From Bacteroidales bacterium H3 (GTDB lineage: Bacteria; Bacteroidota; Bacteroidia; Bacteroidales; Muribaculaceae): DNA of 64,000 nucleotides. The position numbers and the translations under genes were made by a program. A model generated the notes under the pieces. It did not search any database. It saw only the letters and a program-made list of their open reading frames with translations, and had not been told where the DNA came from. Below are positions 35,353 to 44,760 of the stretch, piece by piece. The stretch covers positions 9,236 through 73,235 of the forward strand of contig DAAN01000019.1 in NCBI GenBank assembly GCA_001701135.1, in the 5' to 3' direction. Position 1 is the first letter of the stretch. Each line of letters begins with the position of its first letter.

Positions 35353-36315
35353 ATGAACGTAGTATTTTGCACAGACACTAATTATATCATGCCTTCCTCT
35401 GTACTTATAAAATCTATAAGTATGAACAACCAGTCGTCTGCGATAGATTTCTTTGCTATCGTGGATGAGAGCGTTACTGAGAGAGACAAATCTATGTTAG
35501 TCCGAGAACTTTCGGACAACGCCTCTCATAATATCACATTTCTTACTGTGAATGGACGCGATTATGAAAACATGCCCAATCTAGACGTATCCCATGAATA
35601 TGCCGTAAAAAACAATATAACAGCAACACATACAACAAAAGCATGTTATTATCGCTTGTCAATGGCCAATCTCCTGCCTCTATCAGTTGACAAAGTCATT
35701 TATTTCGACTGCGATATTATTGTAACACAAGATCTTTCAGATCTTTGGGCTACGAACTTGGAGGGGAAAGCAGTCGCGGCAGTAGTAGATGAAGGAGAGT
35801 TTCAAATGAATTATCATCAGTTAGGCTTTCCTCCTGAATTTGGCTATTTTAATTCAGGTGCTATGATTATTGACGTATCATACTGGAGACAGCACAACAT
35901 GTTTGACATCTTCCTGTCTATCATTCAAGAACATGCCGGTCGTATGCGTCAACACGATCAAGAAATCCTCAACATTGCGTTTTACAATAATGTAAAACGG
36001 CTCCCTCTTAAATACAATTTTCAAGAACACTTCTTCAGAAGGCCAGAATGTATTCCAGATTTTTACAACAAATATTCAAACGAGATTGAACAAGCGATTG
36101 CCGATATTGCGGTTGTGCATTACACAGCTGATAAACCTTGGTACAAAGAATGTAACCAGCCATACAGAGGCCAATTCCTTAAGTACTTAAAGGCAACTCA
36201 ATGGAACGCATATCGTTTAAAATGGAAAAACAAGCAATTCGCTAATTCAATAACAATATACCGAATCCTTATCAAATTAGGGTTACGAAAGGGTCTCTAT
36301 AGAAATTTGTTATAA
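35353..36315 (+). CDS. Family 8 glycosyltransferase (first copy)
   Basis: Cytosolic retaining transferase using a nucleotide sugar, likely UDP-glucose or UDP-galactose, to extend the repeat unit. 320 residues. GT8 signs: NVVFCTDTNYIMPSSVLIKS at the N-terminus, the metal-binding DCD at 119-121 in IYFDCDIIV, FNSGAMIIDVSYWR, RQHDQEILN and the terminal VVHYTADKPWY. The donor and acceptor cannot be read from sequence. A second GT8 is found at 42727 with the same layout but low identity by eye. Confidence 0.9.
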   Translation: MNVVFCTDTNYIMPSSVLIKSISMNNQSSAIDFFAIVDESVTERDKSMLVRELSDNASHNITFLTVNGRDYENMPNLDVSHEYAVKNNITATHTTKACYYRLSMANLLPLSVDKVIYFDCDIIVTQDLSDLWATNLEGKAVAAVVDEGEFQMNYHQLGFPPEFGYFNSGAMIIDVSYWRQHNMFDIFLSIIQEHAGRMRQHDQEILNIAFYNNVKRLPLKYNFQEHFFRRPECIPDFYNKYSNEIEQAIADIAVVHYTADKPWYKECNQPYRGQFLKYLKATQWNAYRLKWKNKQFANSITIYRILIKLGLRKGLYRNLL

Positions 36316-36322
36316 CATCAAT

Positions 36323-37360
36323 ATGAGACATTCAGGCATAGAATTATTGCGCGTAATTTCAATTTTTTTCATTTTAGTTGTTCATGTCATTAATTTAGTA
36401 ATCGGAGCGCCTGACAGAACCGACCTGCTAACAAAACCATTATCTGCAATTACCACCATTTCTTTTGAATCAATAGCAGTAGTTTGCGTTGATGTATTTG
36501 TAATAATATCCGGTTGGTTCGGGATTAAATATTCTATAAAAGGATTGTTGAAACTGATATTTCAATGCGTTTTTTTCTATATAATCGAAATCATTATTGG
36601 AATTATCTTTTTCGAGTTCCCCACACATCACTATATTAAAGGCTTCATTTCATCATTCTTTATTGGCTGGTTTATTTCCGCTTATATAATGCTATTCATA
36701 TTATCACCGATAATTAATGAATTCATAAGCTTGAGAAACAAGAAAAAATGTGATGCAATAATTATACCCACCATTATATTTCTTCTTGCATATGGCTGGT
36801 TGGTTCCATCATCTACAGGGAATATAAGCACCTTTTCTTCCGGTTATTCCGCACTATTTCTGTTGGTTCTTTATTTCCTTGTGAGATATTATAAAATTTT
36901 CTACTATCAACAGCTTAATTTGAAAGTAAACTGTCGTAACTATATATATATATATATAGTTACAACCGTCGTTAACATAATTTTATGGATTTTCTTTACC
37001 GAAATCAACATTCAATATATAAGTTCAATAATCTTTCTTTATACATCGCCAATCGTAATACTTCAATCTTACGCTTTGTTTAAGACATTCTCAACCTTCT
37101 CGTTCAAATCTAAGTTTATCAACAAAATTGGTGCATCAGCCTTATCAATTATGCTTTTTCATTTTTGTTGTGGGGGAATAATCTTTAAGCGAATTGTAAG
37201 TCAGATTTATTCGGAATATTCCAGTTTTTCCTGTTTAATCAGAATATTTGCTTTCTTAATTATAATCTCAATCGTTGCACTTATTTTAGATCAAATTCGA
37301 ATCCTGATTTGGAATAATATCGAGAACAGATTCCACCTATTGGTTGATAAACAAAAATGA
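36323..37360 (+). CDS. Acyltransferase-3 family membrane protein (first copy)
   Basis: Predicted O-acetylase of a sugar in the repeat unit. 345 residues with about ten hydrophobic segments. The family start SGIELLRVISIFFILVVHV near residue 4 includes the conserved Arg and His; FVIISGWFGIKYS is the second family motif, and GASALSIMLFHFCCGG is a late one. The gene is AT-rich and contains a (TA)9 tract at 36941-36958 encoding YIYIYI, where a change of one unit would shift the frame. Its stop overlaps the next gene (ATGA at 37357). Confidence 0.87.
   Translation: MRHSGIELLRVISIFFILVVHVINLVIGAPDRTDLLTKPLSAITTISFESIAVVCVDVFVIISGWFGIKYSIKGLLKLIFQCVFFYIIEIIIGIIFFEFPTHHYIKGFISSFFIGWFISAYIMLFILSPIINEFISLRNKKKCDAIIIPTIIFLLAYGWLVPSSTGNISTFSSGYSALFLLVLYFLVRYYKIFYYQQLNLKVNCRNYIYIYIVTTVVNIILWIFFTEINIQYISSIIFLYTSPIVILQSYALFKTFSTFSFKSKFINKIGASALSIMLFHFCCGGIIFKRIVSQIYSEYSSFSCLIRIFAFLIIISIVALILDQIRILIWNNIENRFHLLVDKQK
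36936..36963. repeat. (TA)9 tract within a 28-bp palindrome inside a coding region
   Basis: GTAAC, nine TA units (36941-36958), GTTAC. The whole is a perfect palindrome. It lies mid-gene in the acyltransferase and encodes alternating Tyr and Ile. Confidence 0.85.
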
Positions 37361-38328
37361 TAAAACTATCATTCATAGTGCCAATTTATAACACCGAGAA
37401 CTATCTTGATGAATGTATTTCATCTTTGTATAATCAAGGCTTAAACGAATATGAATTTGAGATATTATTAATCGATGACGGATCATTGGATTCAAGTCTC
37501 TCATTAGCAAACCAGTGGTCGCAAAAATATAATAATATAAGGGTATTTCATCAAGCGAATCAAGGACAGGCAGTTGCAAGAAACTATGGGATTGAGAATG
37601 CCAGGGGGAAATATTTGATGTTTGTTGATTCCGATGATTATTTATTGCCCCAAAAGCTCTACGATTTACTCAATATAATTGATAAACACAAATTGGATGC
37701 TCTCATATATAACATTAAGGCACAGAGTCAAGATGGAGGAACTATATTATTAAAAATTCCAAATGTCAAATATGACGTTATTTATGAAGGAGAAGAAATC
37801 GTATTAAAATATTTTGTCTTTGGGAGCATGTGTAGAGGGATTTATGCTCGGCATATTTTCAGTGATAATAATCTCAGATTTAAATCAGGCTTTACACATG
37901 AAGATTCGGAGCTATGCTTTAGGATATATCCTTTATTAAGACAGGTTATGTTTATAGATTCCGAGGTGTATTATTATCGTTATAATATTCAAAGCACAGA
38001 TCGATCCAAAACACCTCAAAAAATAAAACAAAATATTGAATCGGACGCATTATTAGCGTCAGAAGTAATTAAAGAAATTAACAACAACAAATTTCCCTTT
38101 GCTGTTAAATACAGGTATTATAGAATTGTCAATTCAATTATGACAACTTTATTTCTAAGAGTTCGAAATAACCATATATGGAGAATAGATGAGTTTGATA
38201 ATAAAATTAAATGGCTTCAAGAATTAAGCATTTACCCGGTAAAAGGGATGACATGCTCTTGGAAATCATTCTTACTTTCGAAAATATTTAATCAGAAATT
38301 ATTGTTAAAACTATTTTTGTATCGTTAG
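37357..38328 (+). CDS. Family 2 glycosyltransferase (first copy)
   Basis: Inverting GT-A transferase of the polysaccharide locus. 323 residues. Motifs: LSFIVPIYNTENYLDECISS near residue 4, LLIDDGSLDSS, QANQGQAVARNYGIENARG, and FVDSDDYLLP with the DxD-type metal site; THEDSELCFRIY is the later acidic segment. It overlaps the acyltransferase stop by 4 bp and is the last gene of the AT-rich first block. A gap of 175 bp follows. Confidence 0.92.
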   Translation: MIKLSFIVPIYNTENYLDECISSLYNQGLNEYEFEILLIDDGSLDSSLSLANQWSQKYNNIRVFHQANQGQAVARNYGIENARGKYLMFVDSDDYLLPQKLYDLLNIIDKHKLDALIYNIKAQSQDGGTILLKIPNVKYDVIYEGEEIVLKYFVFGSMCRGIYARHIFSDNNLRFKSGFTHEDSELCFRIYPLLRQVMFIDSEVYYYRYNIQSTDRSKTPQKIKQNIESDALLASEVIKEINNNKFPFAVKYRYYRIVNSIMTTLFLRVRNNHIWRIDEFDNKIKWLQELSIYPVKGMTCSWKSFLLSKIFNQKLLLKLFLYR

Positions 38329-38503
38329 CGATAGGTTTTGTCCAAATAATTTCACCGAATAAGTCTTCACTATCTTTACAACGCTAAATGACCGAACAAA
38401 TCCATTTAAAACAATGATCTTAAAAAATGCCGTATTTCTGCAAAGATTTCACAGAAATGAATAATACAATCATTATAGCATATATTTTAAATAATAGCAT
38501 TAT

Positions 38504-39673
38504 ATGTGGCTGTATCTGATCATATTTTTCATACCGGTGTGCGCCTATATGGCGGGGAAGCCTGAGAACCGCAGCAAGGCGTTTTTGGTGTGCTATATGG
38601 GTGCGCTTGCTCTTTTCGTGGGGTTCGGTGATATGCTTGGAGGATATGACCGATATATCTATGGTGAAGTGTTCGAAAGTATAGCCGGCGGGGTGAGCAA
38701 TGGGTTTAATGCCCGGAATGCACATGCTCTGACATATTTCGAGCCGGGTTATACGGCTCTCAATTATGCGATCGGGTGCATTACGGCAAACCGATATATT
38801 TATATTCTTATCGTAACGCTGCTTATTTATTTCTGTATGTATAAGGCGTTTGCGAAGAATCTGCCGAATTATCCGCTGGCGATGATTCTGTTTCTCGGCA
38901 TGGTGTTTTTCTTTACTTTCACCTATCTGAGGCAGGTGCTGGCGTTCTCAGTGGCATGGCTCGGCGTGACATATCTGATTGAAAAGAAACTGTGGAAATT
39001 CTTTTTGATAGTACTGTTGGTGGCTTTCCTGCACAAATCGGGTATAGTTTTTGCCGCTCTTTGCCTTATGCCCTTGAAGAAACTGAAGCCCGCGTTGGTG
39101 GTGATTGTTCTGCTGGTGTGCGCCGCAGTCGGCCTGTCGGGCGTAACCGGTGCGCTCTACGATGCTTTCACCAATGTGTCAAGTGACGTAAATTCGGGGA
39201 CATATAATACAGCTTCAAGCGCACGAGTAGCTTACCTGCTCGAAGTGATATTTTTCGTGTGGATAATCCTTGCGAACTATAAGAAAATCGAGGATAACCG
39301 CCGCAATATCATATTCCTTAATATGGCGTGGTGCTTCTGTGCCATGCTTCTGCTGTTTATCCGCTCAAGCGATGGCGGACGCGTGGCTTGGTTCTTCACC
39401 TTAGGCATCATCTACACCGTAACGCTGATATGCACCACCGCCGAGAACCATCGCCGTGTAAAAAACGGCTTCGGGATGCTGATAATTGCAGTGATGCTTG
39501 CCCTATACGTAAGAGTTTACAATGCCTGGCAAATATACAACAATCTGTATCCGTACAAGACATTCCTGACCGACGGTCACCGTTATCCTGATTATTCATG
39601 GGAGCGTTATGAATATGACCACCGCTACGATCAGGACAAGTTCCACAGACCTGCATTCAGGCTTCCGAAATGA
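38504..39673 (+). CDS. EpsG-family polysaccharide polymerase
   Basis: Predicted Wzy-like polymerase that joins repeat units on the periplasmic face. 389 residues with about ten hydrophobic segments. EpsG-type pattern: GGYDRYIYGEVF near residue 46, FEPGYTALNYAI, FTYLRQVLAFSVAWLG and AFLHKSGIVFAALCL. The codons become GC-richer than in the preceding genes, from this start on. The gene overlaps the next start by 4 bp (ATGA at 39670). Confidence 0.85.
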   Translation: MWLYLIIFFIPVCAYMAGKPENRSKAFLVCYMGALALFVGFGDMLGGYDRYIYGEVFESIAGGVSNGFNARNAHALTYFEPGYTALNYAIGCITANRYIYILIVTLLIYFCMYKAFAKNLPNYPLAMILFLGMVFFFTFTYLRQVLAFSVAWLGVTYLIEKKLWKFFLIVLLVAFLHKSGIVFAALCLMPLKKLKPALVVIVLLVCAAVGLSGVTGALYDAFTNVSSDVNSGTYNTASSARVAYLLEVIFFVWIILANYKKIEDNRRNIIFLNMAWCFCAMLLLFIRSSDGGRVAWFFTLGIIYTVTLICTTAENHRRVKNGFGMLIIAVMLALYVRVYNAWQIYNNLYPYKTFLTDGHRYPDYSWERYEYDHRYDQDKFHRPAFRLPK

Positions 39674-40869
39674 AACGCATCGCCCTGATTTCGCTGCATA
39701 CACCCACTGCCACTAATTATCGCGGCGCGAGCGCTTTGCCATACCATCTGACGGCTTTCCGCCCCGATGATGTGGCATTGGAGGTGTGGTCGTTTAACCT
39801 CAACGGTTGCACGCCTGAGCAGATCAGGAAGTCTGAGACAGCGTTGGGCATAAAGATTCACCTAGTCGGCAGACCTTCCTGGTTCCGGTATCTGAGTCCG
39901 GCTCCGGTGCGACTGTTACTGTCCAGGCCGGTTCTCGGCTATCTGCCGTTGCCTGATAATGTTCGTACCGAAATCAGATCATACCTGAAAGGTTCGGATT
40001 CGGCTCTTTGGATTTATGGAGAAGATATTGCTCGGATGGCTAAACTATTCCCCGGGGTGCCGGTCGTAGTCAGCGGTCCCGACTGCGAGGCGATGTACTA
40101 TCATCGCATGCTGGCAATGAACGGTGTACCGACAAGTATAAAATCCATATTCCGCTATGCTCTGATGTATCACCGATATGCCGCAATGGCCTCGCGTTTC
40201 CCTGCCGGACCAAAGATAAAATATCATCTGGTGGGAGATGAAGACGCCCGATTCCTCAGACAGCTAAATCCGGCAGCCGACGTGCGGTTTATCCGCCATC
40301 CTCACTACGACCTGTCGGAGCACCTTCGGTCGTCAGCTTCGGATAAAGATCCGTTGAAGATATTGGTGGCTGGGCGCTACGATGTCACAATGGCTCATGC
40401 CGCCGACGAAGCTTTCGAAGCCATGAAATCGTTGCCCCTCAGCACTAAGGAGCGCTATAAGATAACTTTCCTGGGCAAAGGGTGGGGCGATATGGCCAAC
40501 ATGCTGAAAACCGCCGGCTATGATATTGAAATCAAAGGATACGTCGACGACTATGCCGCCGAAATATCCTCGCACCATATACAGCTGACACCGGTGGCTG
40601 TAGGAACCGGTACAAAAGGGAAGGTGCTTGACGCTTTTGCCAACGGTCTGATGGTGATAGGCACCCCGCTGGCATTGGAAAACATCGCCGTGAAAAGCGG
40701 TAAAGAATGTGTTGTATATCGCGACGGCGTCGAACTGGCCGGTTGGCTCAACCGCCTTGCTCATGAGCCATCGACCATTGAGGAAATAGCCCGGGCCGGC
40801 AAAGAAGCCGTGCTCCGCGAACATGGCCGCGAGAAAATCGCCCGCGAATTTTTCAGCCTTTTCGAGTGA
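39670..40869 (+). CDS. GT4-like glycosyltransferase
   Basis: GT-B fold transferase, 399 residues. The N-terminal domain is weakly conserved (IALISLHTPTATNYRGASAL). The C-terminal donor-binding domain is clear: ILVAGRYDVTMAHAADEAFEAM, FLGKGWGDMANML, and VAVGTGTKGKVLDAFANGLMVIGTPLALENI in place of the usual E-x7-E region. It overlaps the polymerase stop by 4 bp, and its own stop overlaps the next gene. Specificity is unknown. Confidence 0.82.
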   Translation: MKRIALISLHTPTATNYRGASALPYHLTAFRPDDVALEVWSFNLNGCTPEQIRKSETALGIKIHLVGRPSWFRYLSPAPVRLLLSRPVLGYLPLPDNVRTEIRSYLKGSDSALWIYGEDIARMAKLFPGVPVVVSGPDCEAMYYHRMLAMNGVPTSIKSIFRYALMYHRYAAMASRFPAGPKIKYHLVGDEDARFLRQLNPAADVRFIRHPHYDLSEHLRSSASDKDPLKILVAGRYDVTMAHAADEAFEAMKSLPLSTKERYKITFLGKGWGDMANMLKTAGYDIEIKGYVDDYAAEISSHHIQLTPVAVGTGTKGKVLDAFANGLMVIGTPLALENIAVKSGKECVVYRDGVELAGWLNRLAHEPSTIEEIARAGKEAVLREHGREKIAREFFSLFE

Positions 40870-41840
40870 CACGGAATTCATCATTTGAACTGCTGCGCAT
40901 CATCCTGATTATCATGATCCTTGTCGAGCATGGCAATATGTGGTTTGTAGGCAGCAGCTTCGCTTCCGAATCGGAGCACTTCGCCAAATGCGTTGTCGAG
41001 TCGCTGTGCATCGGTTCGGTCAACGCTTTCGTACTGATGTCCGGATGGTTCGGCATCAACAGCGGGCTACGGAAAATCCCGGCTCTGGCTTTTATGCTCT
41101 TGTTCTGTACTGTCCCGATTCTGATTGTCGGTCTTATTGCCGGCTGGGTTCCCGTAGACGCACTGAAATCGACAGGCGGCATATTTGAATACATTTTCGG
41201 AGGGAACGCATACTGGTTTGTCATTGATTATATAGGCCTTGTCATAATAGCGCCGATTCTCAACCACGGTATTAAGGCGATAGACCGCAAAAAGCTCGGC
41301 ACGTTGATTTTGTCGGCATATGCCCTTATCCTTTTATACGATTTCATCTTCCGTGCTCCCGTGCTCGGCACTGAGGGAGGCTACAGCGTAATCTGGTTCG
41401 GATTCTTATATCTGTTGGCACGATACATGCGTCTTTACGGATCGGAACTTCTTGACCAACACTGCGTGCTACTGCTTATAGCATCGGTTACAGCACAGGC
41501 AGCACTGTTCTATTGCGGATTTATCGGTCTACGCTACACCAATCCGCTGATTCTTGCCGAAGCCATAAGCCTGATATTCATCTTCAGGAAGTGGAATTTC
41601 CACAGCCGCGCAATCAACTATGCAGCCACCGGATGCCTTATGGCATATCTTCTGCACATGCAGCCTGTGCTGATTCCATACATAAGGAGCTTTCTCATAA
41701 CGGAATATACCACGCATGGTTACTGGCTTTATATCACCGAAGTCTTAGGCTTATCTATCGGAGTATTCCTGATAGCGGTAATGCTCGACAAAATGCAGTC
41801 TTCATTAAGGAAACAGATAGTGAAATGCTGGTCACGATAG
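40866..41840 (+). CDS. Acyltransferase-3 family membrane protein (second copy), GTG start
   Basis: Predicted sugar O-acetylase, 324 residues, about ten hydrophobic segments. FELLRIILIIMILVEHGNMW near residue 7 carries the family Arg and an HG in place of the usual HV; FVLMSGWFGINSG is the second motif. The start is GTG at 40866, overlapping the stop of the preceding gene (GTGA), with no better start nearby. Its end overlaps the following GT2 by 16 bp. It is GC-richer than the other acyltransferase at 36323, so the two copies have separate histories. Confidence 0.85.
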   Translation: MTRNSSFELLRIILIIMILVEHGNMWFVGSSFASESEHFAKCVVESLCIGSVNAFVLMSGWFGINSGLRKIPALAFMLLFCTVPILIVGLIAGWVPVDALKSTGGIFEYIFGGNAYWFVIDYIGLVIIAPILNHGIKAIDRKKLGTLILSAYALILLYDFIFRAPVLGTEGGYSVIWFGFLYLLARYMRLYGSELLDQHCVLLLIASVTAQAALFYCGFIGLRYTNPLILAEAISLIFIFRKWNFHSRAINYAATGCLMAYLLHMQPVLIPYIRSFLITEYTTHGYWLYITEVLGLSIGVFLIAVMLDKMQSSLRKQIVKCWSR

Positions 41841-42694
41841 CCACACCCACATACAACCGGGCAGCGCTGTTGCCCCGACTTTATCAAAGCCTTTGCAGAC
41901 AAAACTGCAAGGACTTTGAATGGCTGGTTGTCGATGACGGTTCAACCGACAGCACAGAGTCGGTGGTAAACGGATTCATCAGTGACGGCATTCTCCCTAT
42001 CCGCTATCTGCGCAAATCCAATGGCGGAAAACACACCGCTGTGAACCTTGCTGCCCGGGAAGCCCGCGGCGAACTATTTTTTATCGCCGACAGCGACGAC
42101 TGGCTGCCGGAAACGGCTGTCGCCGATGTGATCGAGGCATTCACCGCTATTAAAGATAAGGACAGTTTCGCAGGGGTCTGCGGCCTTGACCAATATGCCG
42201 ACGGCTCGATCGTTGGCAGCGGCCTGCCCTGCGCCTCCATCGATGCCGCTCCCTATGAAATAAGCACAAAATGGAAAGTGCATGGAGACCTTAAGGAAGT
42301 CTTTCTTACAGAAATCATTCGCCAATTCCCATTTCCAGAAATCATTGGTGAAAAGTTTTGTCCTGAAGTATTAATTTGGAATAGAATTGGACTGAGACAC
42401 AAATTACTATACTTCAACAGGCCGATTTACACTGTGGAATACCAGCCCGATGGCCTCTCCAACAGGCTAACACTCGCACGCATGAAAAGCCCATTGGCTT
42501 CGATGATGACATATGCTGAATGGTTTACCATTGCAGATTCTTTCAAAGCAAAATTGCGCATTGCCATAAATTACTGGCGATTCTCATTTTGCGCGTCCCC
42601 GAAGAATCGCGTTAGAATAACTGGATGGGGGAATCTTCTTCTCCCCTTTGGTTGGATATACCATATAAAAGATCTTATGAATAGTATAAAATAA
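41825..42694 (+). CDS. Family 2 glycosyltransferase (second copy), composition changes mid-gene
   Basis: 289 residues from the start at 41825 (MLVTIATPTYNRAALLPRLY); the frame is open upstream but inside the acyltransferase gene. GT2 motifs: DFEWLVVDDGSTDSTE, KSNGGKHTAVNLAAREARG and FFIADSDDWLPE. The C-terminal part has SNRLTLARMKSPLASMM, as in GT2 proteins of Bacteroidales capsules. Codons are GC-rich to about 42280, turn AT-rich to about 42420, and stay mixed after that, as though the 3' part came from a different allele. An AT-rich GT8 gene follows. Confidence 0.9.
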   Translation: MLVTIATPTYNRAALLPRLYQSLCRQNCKDFEWLVVDDGSTDSTESVVNGFISDGILPIRYLRKSNGGKHTAVNLAAREARGELFFIADSDDWLPETAVADVIEAFTAIKDKDSFAGVCGLDQYADGSIVGSGLPCASIDAAPYEISTKWKVHGDLKEVFLTEIIRQFPFPEIIGEKFCPEVLIWNRIGLRHKLLYFNRPIYTVEYQPDGLSNRLTLARMKSPLASMMTYAEWFTIADSFKAKLRIAINYWRFSFCASPKNRVRITGWGNLLLPFGWIYHIKDLMNSIK

Positions 42695-42726
42695 AATATT
42701 ATAAATTTCATCTCTGTTTTTTCGTA

Positions 42727-43686
42727 ATGAATAATCTTCACATTGCTATTTCTACTGACAGCAACTATTTGATGCAGTCAACTATTTTTGCAAAATCTGT
42801 GGCAGAGAATAATTTGGCTGATTTTGAAAGTGTAACTATTCATCTGCTGGCAAGAAACATCACATCTGAGAAGAAAAATTTATTACAAAACGAAATCGAA
42901 TCATTCGGTCTAAAAATTATAATATATGACTTGAACAATATTCGAAAAATGCTTGGAGTTGAAATACCTAATACTATTTCTATAAGCTCATATGCGCGTT
43001 TATTCTTATCTTCTATAATCAATACAGATATTGACAAAATTATATACGCAGACACTGACGCACTGGTTTTAAAATCATTAAAAAATTTATGGTTGACAGA
43101 TTTAACTTATTTTTCCGTTGCTGGTGTATTGGATGTAGTTTCAAACAAAGCCAAAACAAATATTGGGCTAAACATTGATTCCCCCTATATAAATGCTGGC
43201 TTTTTGCTTATAAATTTAAGATTTTGGAGAGATAACAATCTTGAGCAAAAATTCATAGAATTTCTTCATCATTATAATGGGAATGTTTATCATCATGATC
43301 AAGGAATAATAAATGCAGTATGTAACAATTCCATTAAAATCTTACCACCAAAATATAATATTGTTAGCAATTTTTATATGAATTATGATGAAATCTGTAA
43401 ACGGAAACCATTTTATTCCAAAGAAGACATTGAGAATGGCACAACGAATGCTGTATTTGTTCACTTCACACCAGGGATAGTAAATAGGCCTTGGGTAAAA
43501 AATTGTAGACATCCTCTTAAAAATCAATATTTAAGTTACAAATCAAAAACTTCGTTTAATAACGTCAATTTACCATACGACAACCGTCCTTATAGACTAC
43601 GACTATTGTCGACACTCTATTTTTATTGTAGGCCACTATATTATTTAATATTAAAAGTAAGAAGCAGAGTTTCCGTCAAACTATGA
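42727..43686 (+). CDS. Family 8 glycosyltransferase (second copy)
   Basis: 319 residues, strongly AT-rich. NLHIAISTDSNYLMQSTIFA at the N-terminus, the metal site DTD in IIYADTDALVL near residue 109, YINAGFLLINLRFWR, YHHDQGIIN and the terminal VFVHFTPGIVNRPWVK are GT8 features. The donor is not known. It overlaps the following GT4 by 4 bp (ATGA at 43683). Confidence 0.9.
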   Translation: MNNLHIAISTDSNYLMQSTIFAKSVAENNLADFESVTIHLLARNITSEKKNLLQNEIESFGLKIIIYDLNNIRKMLGVEIPNTISISSYARLFLSSIINTDIDKIIYADTDALVLKSLKNLWLTDLTYFSVAGVLDVVSNKAKTNIGLNIDSPYINAGFLLINLRFWRDNNLEQKFIEFLHHYNGNVYHHDQGIINAVCNNSIKILPPKYNIVSNFYMNYDEICKRKPFYSKEDIENGTTNAVFVHFTPGIVNRPWVKNCRHPLKNQYLSYKSKTSFNNVNLPYDNRPYRLRLLSTLYFYCRPLYYLILKVRSRVSVKL

Positions 43687-44753
43687 GAATACTCCACGTC
43701 ATAACATCTTTGAGGACAGGCGGGGCAGAGAAACTGATGGTTGATCTGCTGCCTCGGCTGAAGGGCAAGGATCTTGACGTAGATCTTTTGCTCTTTGACG
43801 GAACTGATACGCCTTTCCGGCGCGAAGTCGAAGCCGCCGGAATAAAGGTGTTTGACCTCGGCATCGGAGGCTCAGTTTATTCTCCTTTGCGTCTGATCCG
43901 CCTATTGCCGTTCATGCGCAAATACGATGTGGTGCACACCCACAACACTGCTCCGCAGATATTCGCTGCCCTATGCAGCATATTCTCCAAAACAAAACTG
44001 GTTACCACAGAGCACAACACCTCCAATCGCCGACGGGACTGGAAATGGTATGCCTCTATCGACCGCTGGATGTATGGCAGATACCGCAAGGTGATCTGCA
44101 TTTCAAAGAAAGCGGAAGACAATCTGCGCAGCTTTATCCAAGATCAAAGCACTAAAATTCTCACAATCAACAACGGCGTTGATGTCGGCAAATATGCCGG
44201 AGCAAAGCCTTCCCCAGAGTTGGAACAGCTGGCGGCGGGGAGCCGGAAACTGATAATGGTGGCCGGATTCCGTCCTCAAAAGGATCAGGACACACTTATC
44301 CGCGCCCTCAGCTTAGTGCCCGACAAATTTCACCTCTTTCTCGTAGGCGACGGCGTCCGTCGTCCCGAACTCGAAGCACAGACAAAAGAGCTGGCACTTG
44401 ATGCCCGCGTCCACTTTCTCGGCCTTCGCACCGATGTTGCCGAGCTGCTTCATGCCGCCGACTACGTGGTTATGTCATCCCACTTCGAGGGGCTGTCGCT
44501 CTCATCGGTCGAAGGCATGACCGTCGGCAAACCTATGCTCGCCTCGGATGTCGACGGACTCCGCGAAGTAGTCGGCGGCGCCGGCATCCTCGTCCCCCAC
44601 GGCGACTCCAACGCCCTCGCCGCCCGGATCCTCGACCTCGACACAAACGTCGAAAAATATCGGACAATAGCTTCGGCTTGCGGTCATCGCGCCGCCCAAT
44701 TCGACATCTCCGCAATGGCCGAAAAATATTCACAACTATATAGCACTCTTTAA
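43683..44753 (+). CDS. GT4 glycosyltransferase
   Basis: Retaining GT-B transferase, 356 residues. RILHVITSLRTGGAEKLMVD is the typical GT4 N-terminus; VVHTHNTAPQIFAAL, VISIS-type VICISKKAE and INNGVDVGKY follow. The donor site shows MVAGFRPQKDQDTLIRAL and the E-x7-E motif in SHFEGLSLSSVEGM. The codons are GC-rich again from this start on. It is 7 bp from the next GT4. Confidence 0.92.
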   Translation: MRILHVITSLRTGGAEKLMVDLLPRLKGKDLDVDLLLFDGTDTPFRREVEAAGIKVFDLGIGGSVYSPLRLIRLLPFMRKYDVVHTHNTAPQIFAALCSIFSKTKLVTTEHNTSNRRRDWKWYASIDRWMYGRYRKVICISKKAEDNLRSFIQDQSTKILTINNGVDVGKYAGAKPSPELEQLAAGSRKLIMVAGFRPQKDQDTLIRALSLVPDKFHLFLVGDGVRRPELEAQTKELALDARVHFLGLRTDVAELLHAADYVVMSSHFEGLSLSSVEGMTVGKPMLASDVDGLREVVGGAGILVPHGDSNALAARILDLDTNVEKYRTIASACGHRAAQFDISAMAEKYSQLYSTL

Positions 44754-44760
44754 TCCTGTC

